From positions 5,890,001 to 5,954,000 of the forward strand of contig NC_062996.1 in the NCBI RefSeq assembly GCF_023078275.1: DNA of 64,000 bases. Direction: 5' to 3'. Numbering within the stretch: the stretch's first letter is position 1; each line of letters begins with the position of its first letter. Shown here piece after piece: positions 62,068-64,000 of the stretch. The position numbers and the translations under genes were made by a program. This stretch comes from Leguminivora glycinivorella. Lineage: Eukaryota; Arthropoda; Insecta; Lepidoptera; Tortricidae. Below the pieces are notes generated by a model. That model was not told the DNA's origin. It saw only the letters and a list, made by a program, of their open reading frames with translations, and did not search any database.

Positions 62068-63448
62068 CTGAAAAAATAAAACAGAATTACAATATTTCAA
62101 GCAAATACATTATGTTATAGTTGCACAATCACAATAAAGTAATTTAATTTTAAAAACAACTAAAAATAAGTAGTACCTAGAGCCAACATTCTTATTTTCA
62201 CTGGTTGACGTTCGTGCTTTTTTGGTTGTTTTTTTCTTTTGCGCGCAAGGTGTTGGTGAGGATGAATGTAGTACCCGTCGATTTTCTGTTTCAACTTCGG
62301 ACCTTAAATAAGAAAAACAATATTAAATATATGTCAATTAATAATAATTATGTTGACACAAAACTAAACCAAGTTCATAGTTATGACTGACAACGTTATA
62401 AATAGGTGAGAATAAGATAACTGAGAAATAAATTAACGTGATAAACACACAGATATGCCTTACCAGGATTAAATCCTGTAACCTCAAGCTTAGAAAACAG
62501 AGTCACTAACGACTAGACTAGCAGGAACTGTTAAATATAACTCTAAGGATTATTTTAATTAATATAAAATAAATGAATTACCTTGCGGCTGAGGATGATT
62601 TCCTTTTCTTGATATTCTTTGTAGCAATCTTCTTCGGTTCAGGTGAGGGCGTGCGCGTGTATACTGAACATTCGGAGTCAGACCTTCAAAAAAGAATAAA
62701 AATATACCAACAATACTTAAATCAAAGTTTTAAAGAGATTCGATATATAGGGTTATAAATACTTACTAACATTTTAAATGAAGTTGAAAGTTGCAGATTC
62801 CTCACTTAACAAAAATAACGAGCAGCTTCACGTCGCAATACAGAATAGTAAAGAAATTGTTGCATAAAAACGCATTATTTTATAGTGAAATATTTGATGA
62901 GTTGATATTAAATCGAAACATAAATATATGACTAAAGAACCAAGTTCTGACATTCAACTTTAGATCTAAATATTATAAATTTAAATAAATATTATCGTTT
63001 TTATAAATTGAAGCACATAATTTATATTCAAAGTATATTACCACTTGTATTTCACAAAGCGCCGACAAAGTATCGAATTAACAAATAATACCGCAAGTCT
63101 TGCAACACGTGTAAATATGACCGCTACCACGAGTACTTACAGATTAAGTTCAAAATGTTTTTTATTTTTATTTCAGTATATATATATATGACAAATACCA
63201 TCAACACTATCGTTTTTCGTTAGTTCGGGTGCTACCTACGTAAGTATTAAACATTTTTGAAAGAAGAAAGAAAGTAAGAAAATAAAGACATTAATTGCAG
63301 CCAAATAAAATATACAATATGAGGCTTACATACTAAACAGTACAAAATCAGTTACATTGGGTTTGGTTTGTGGTTGCAAAAGGACACCACTCGACATATG
63401 CTCTGACACTGATGGTGGCACAGCGCTGGTCTTCCGTGGAGCCTTGGG
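61701..63448 (-). CDS. 3' part of a spliced Ser/Lys-rich gene (probable host gene)
   Basis: Four exons read leftward: about 63,448-63,330; 62,683-62,582 (102 bp); 62,302-62,177 (126 bp); 62,067-61,701. Each junction has GT/AG sites and all three splices fall in the same phase (two bases + one), keeping a single open frame to TAG 61,701. The product is rich in Ser, Thr, Lys and Arg ('TPSPEPKK', 'QKKKTTKKARTSTS', 'SSKTVKTTSSFTSRVSTG'), with a less biased C-terminal ~60 residues ending 'YNNYKKN'. The composition suggests a nuclear protein (inference). I do not recognise the family. The 5' end lies beyond what can be resolved; the first exon's acceptor is uncertain. An SINE in one intron argues for a chromosomal gene and not a viral one. 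Confidence 0.65.
62177..62302 (-). CDS. Internal exon (126 bp)
   Basis: Acceptor 'CTTATTTAAG|GTCCG', donor 'GCTCTAG|GTACTAC'. Encodes 'SEVETENRRVLHSSSPTP' and a Lys/Thr-rich run. Confidence 0.7.
62455..62525 (-). repeat. tRNA-derived SINE head in an intron
   Basis: On the - strand, A box 'TAGTCTAGTCGTTAGTGAC' and B box 'GGATTTAATCCTGG', spaced as in tRNA. Not a plausible tRNA gene because the acceptor stem does not pair. Confidence 0.5.
62582..62683 (-). CDS. Internal exon (102 bp)
   Basis: Acceptor 'TTTTTTGAAG|GTCTGAC', donor 'GCCGCAAG|GTAATTC'. Encodes 'SDSECSVYTRTPSPEPKK' and a Lys-rich end. Confidence 0.7.
62764..63329. other. Intron-like AT-rich sequence
   Basis: Between two exons of the Ser/Lys-rich gene. 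Contains a TA microsatellite at 63,178-63,190. No other feature. Confidence 0.4.
63330..63448 (-). CDS. Upstream exon, 5' edge uncertain
   Basis: Donor 'AGTAT|GTAAGC' at 63,330/63,329 joins in frame to the next exon. The frame reads 'KAPRKTSAVPPSVSEHM' and is open back to about 63,470. The acceptor may be 'CCCAAG|GCTCC' but is weak. Confidence 0.5.
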
Positions 63449-64000
63449 TCGGGCGATAGTGCAATACAATAATTATTATACAATTAAAGGCACAGAGTAA
63501 TTAAGAAAGTCAGTGACACACTATACAAGGACAAGACTACTTATAATATTTTTGAACATTTATGGAAAACAACTTAAAAACAAACCTTCTTCAATGCATA
63601 TAATATGTATTAACATATTATATGCATTAATTATTTACACTAAATTATTATAAAATCATTAAAGAACAACAATGCTTCATACAATAAAACACAACTCACC
63701 TTTTTAGAATGTTGGTTAAATAATATCATGGTATAGGACAATAAACACAGCGTCATCATTTTCAGTAAGTAACATGCAATTCTCATATCAGCGACATTGT
63801 TGATTGAAATAAAATACCTCGACACATTGTGATTAACACAACAGAAGCGTCATTTCGAATAATAGTTGTTGATATGCAGAAAAAATTATTACTATTACTA
63901 CTATTATATATATATATATATATATATAAATGTAATTAACTTAAATTCAATACACTATTCTTTTCAATAGACTTATTTGTCAAAATAATTTGAATTTGCG
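63449..64000. other. No further gene seen
   Basis: AT-rich. A TA microsatellite at 63,905-63,929 is the only other feature besides the palindrome. Confidence 0.4.
63594..63628. repeat. Palindrome
   Basis: 'ATGCATATAATATG' and its exact inverse 'CATATTATATGCAT' around a short loop. Confidence 0.8.

Noticed and set aside
62455..62525. Functional tRNA gene
   Set aside because: A and B boxes are present but the ends do not form an acceptor stem; it is a SINE head in an intron.

Overview
Eukaryotic DNA. The layout is a long, repeat-packed, AT-rich intergenic region, then a giant DNA element of the adintovirus / Maverick-Polinton kind, then the 3' exons of a spliced gene. The repeats (polyA-tailed retroposons, tRNA-headed SINEs, many foldback MITEs, a CR1/Jockey-like LINE) resemble families common in moth and butterfly genomes, so I infer a lepidopteran chromosome. 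That inference comes from recognising repeat types, not from a search.

Positions 1-48,300 hold no convincing host gene. The only long reading frame is a 5'-truncated LINE reverse transcriptase (531-3005). The rest is a mosaic of interspersed repeats. I label recurring families R1-R13 so that copies can be compared. R1 is the 'CACGCCTGTATCCC' retroposon. R2 is the 'TATTATAAATGGGAAAGTG' repeat. R3 is a tRNA SINE. R4 is a polyA retroposon ending 'CACCGACGTAGTA'. R5 runs from 'AGGGTTCCGTAG' to 'CTTGGCCGG'. R6 is a foldback carrying 'AGATGGCGCTAATAT'. R7 is the 'CCCCTCACTAGCTCGG' repeat. R8 is the 'CAGTACAGATGG' foldback. R9 is the 'GATCCGATATCGGATG' palindrome. R10 is the 'GTAGCCGAATG' repeat. 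R11 is a LINE 3' end. R12 is the 'GGTCCGCTTTGACAACGAAT' repeat. R13 is the 'CCCCCGACAGCGACATGG' repeat. Several are nested, and some have clean target duplications: TWA for a Harbinger-like 586-bp MITE, TA for a mariner-like MITE, 8-9 bp for a hAT-like insertion.

Positions about 49,200-61,600 are the notable object. On the + strand, tightly packed or overlapping, are a packaging ATPase, a conserved protein of unknown function, a fibre-like protein, a retroviral-type integrase, a PLA2-domain minor capsid protein, an adenain-like protease, a penton-like protein, a 45-codon basic protein, the major capsid protein and a small exonuclease-like protein. On the - strand are an unknown 137-aa gene with a probable 5'-UTR intron and a complete 1182-aa protein-primed family B DNA polymerase. 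Together these supply replication, integration, packaging and virion formation. PolB, capsid proteins, protease and ATPase are open throughout. Three other genes each show a -1 frame break at or next to a homopolymer: the unknown gene near 50,265, the integrase near 52,453 and the exonuclease-like gene near 56,115. That pattern fits either recent decay or homopolymer sequencing error; one of the three sites is also a canonical slippery heptamer. I could not find a matching pair of long terminal inverted repeats, so the element's ends are unresolved.

Positions 61,700-63,450 on the - strand hold four phase-compatible exons of a Ser/Lys-rich protein that I do not recognise, with a tRNA-SINE in one intron. 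It is probably a host gene lying tail-to-head with the element's polymerase.
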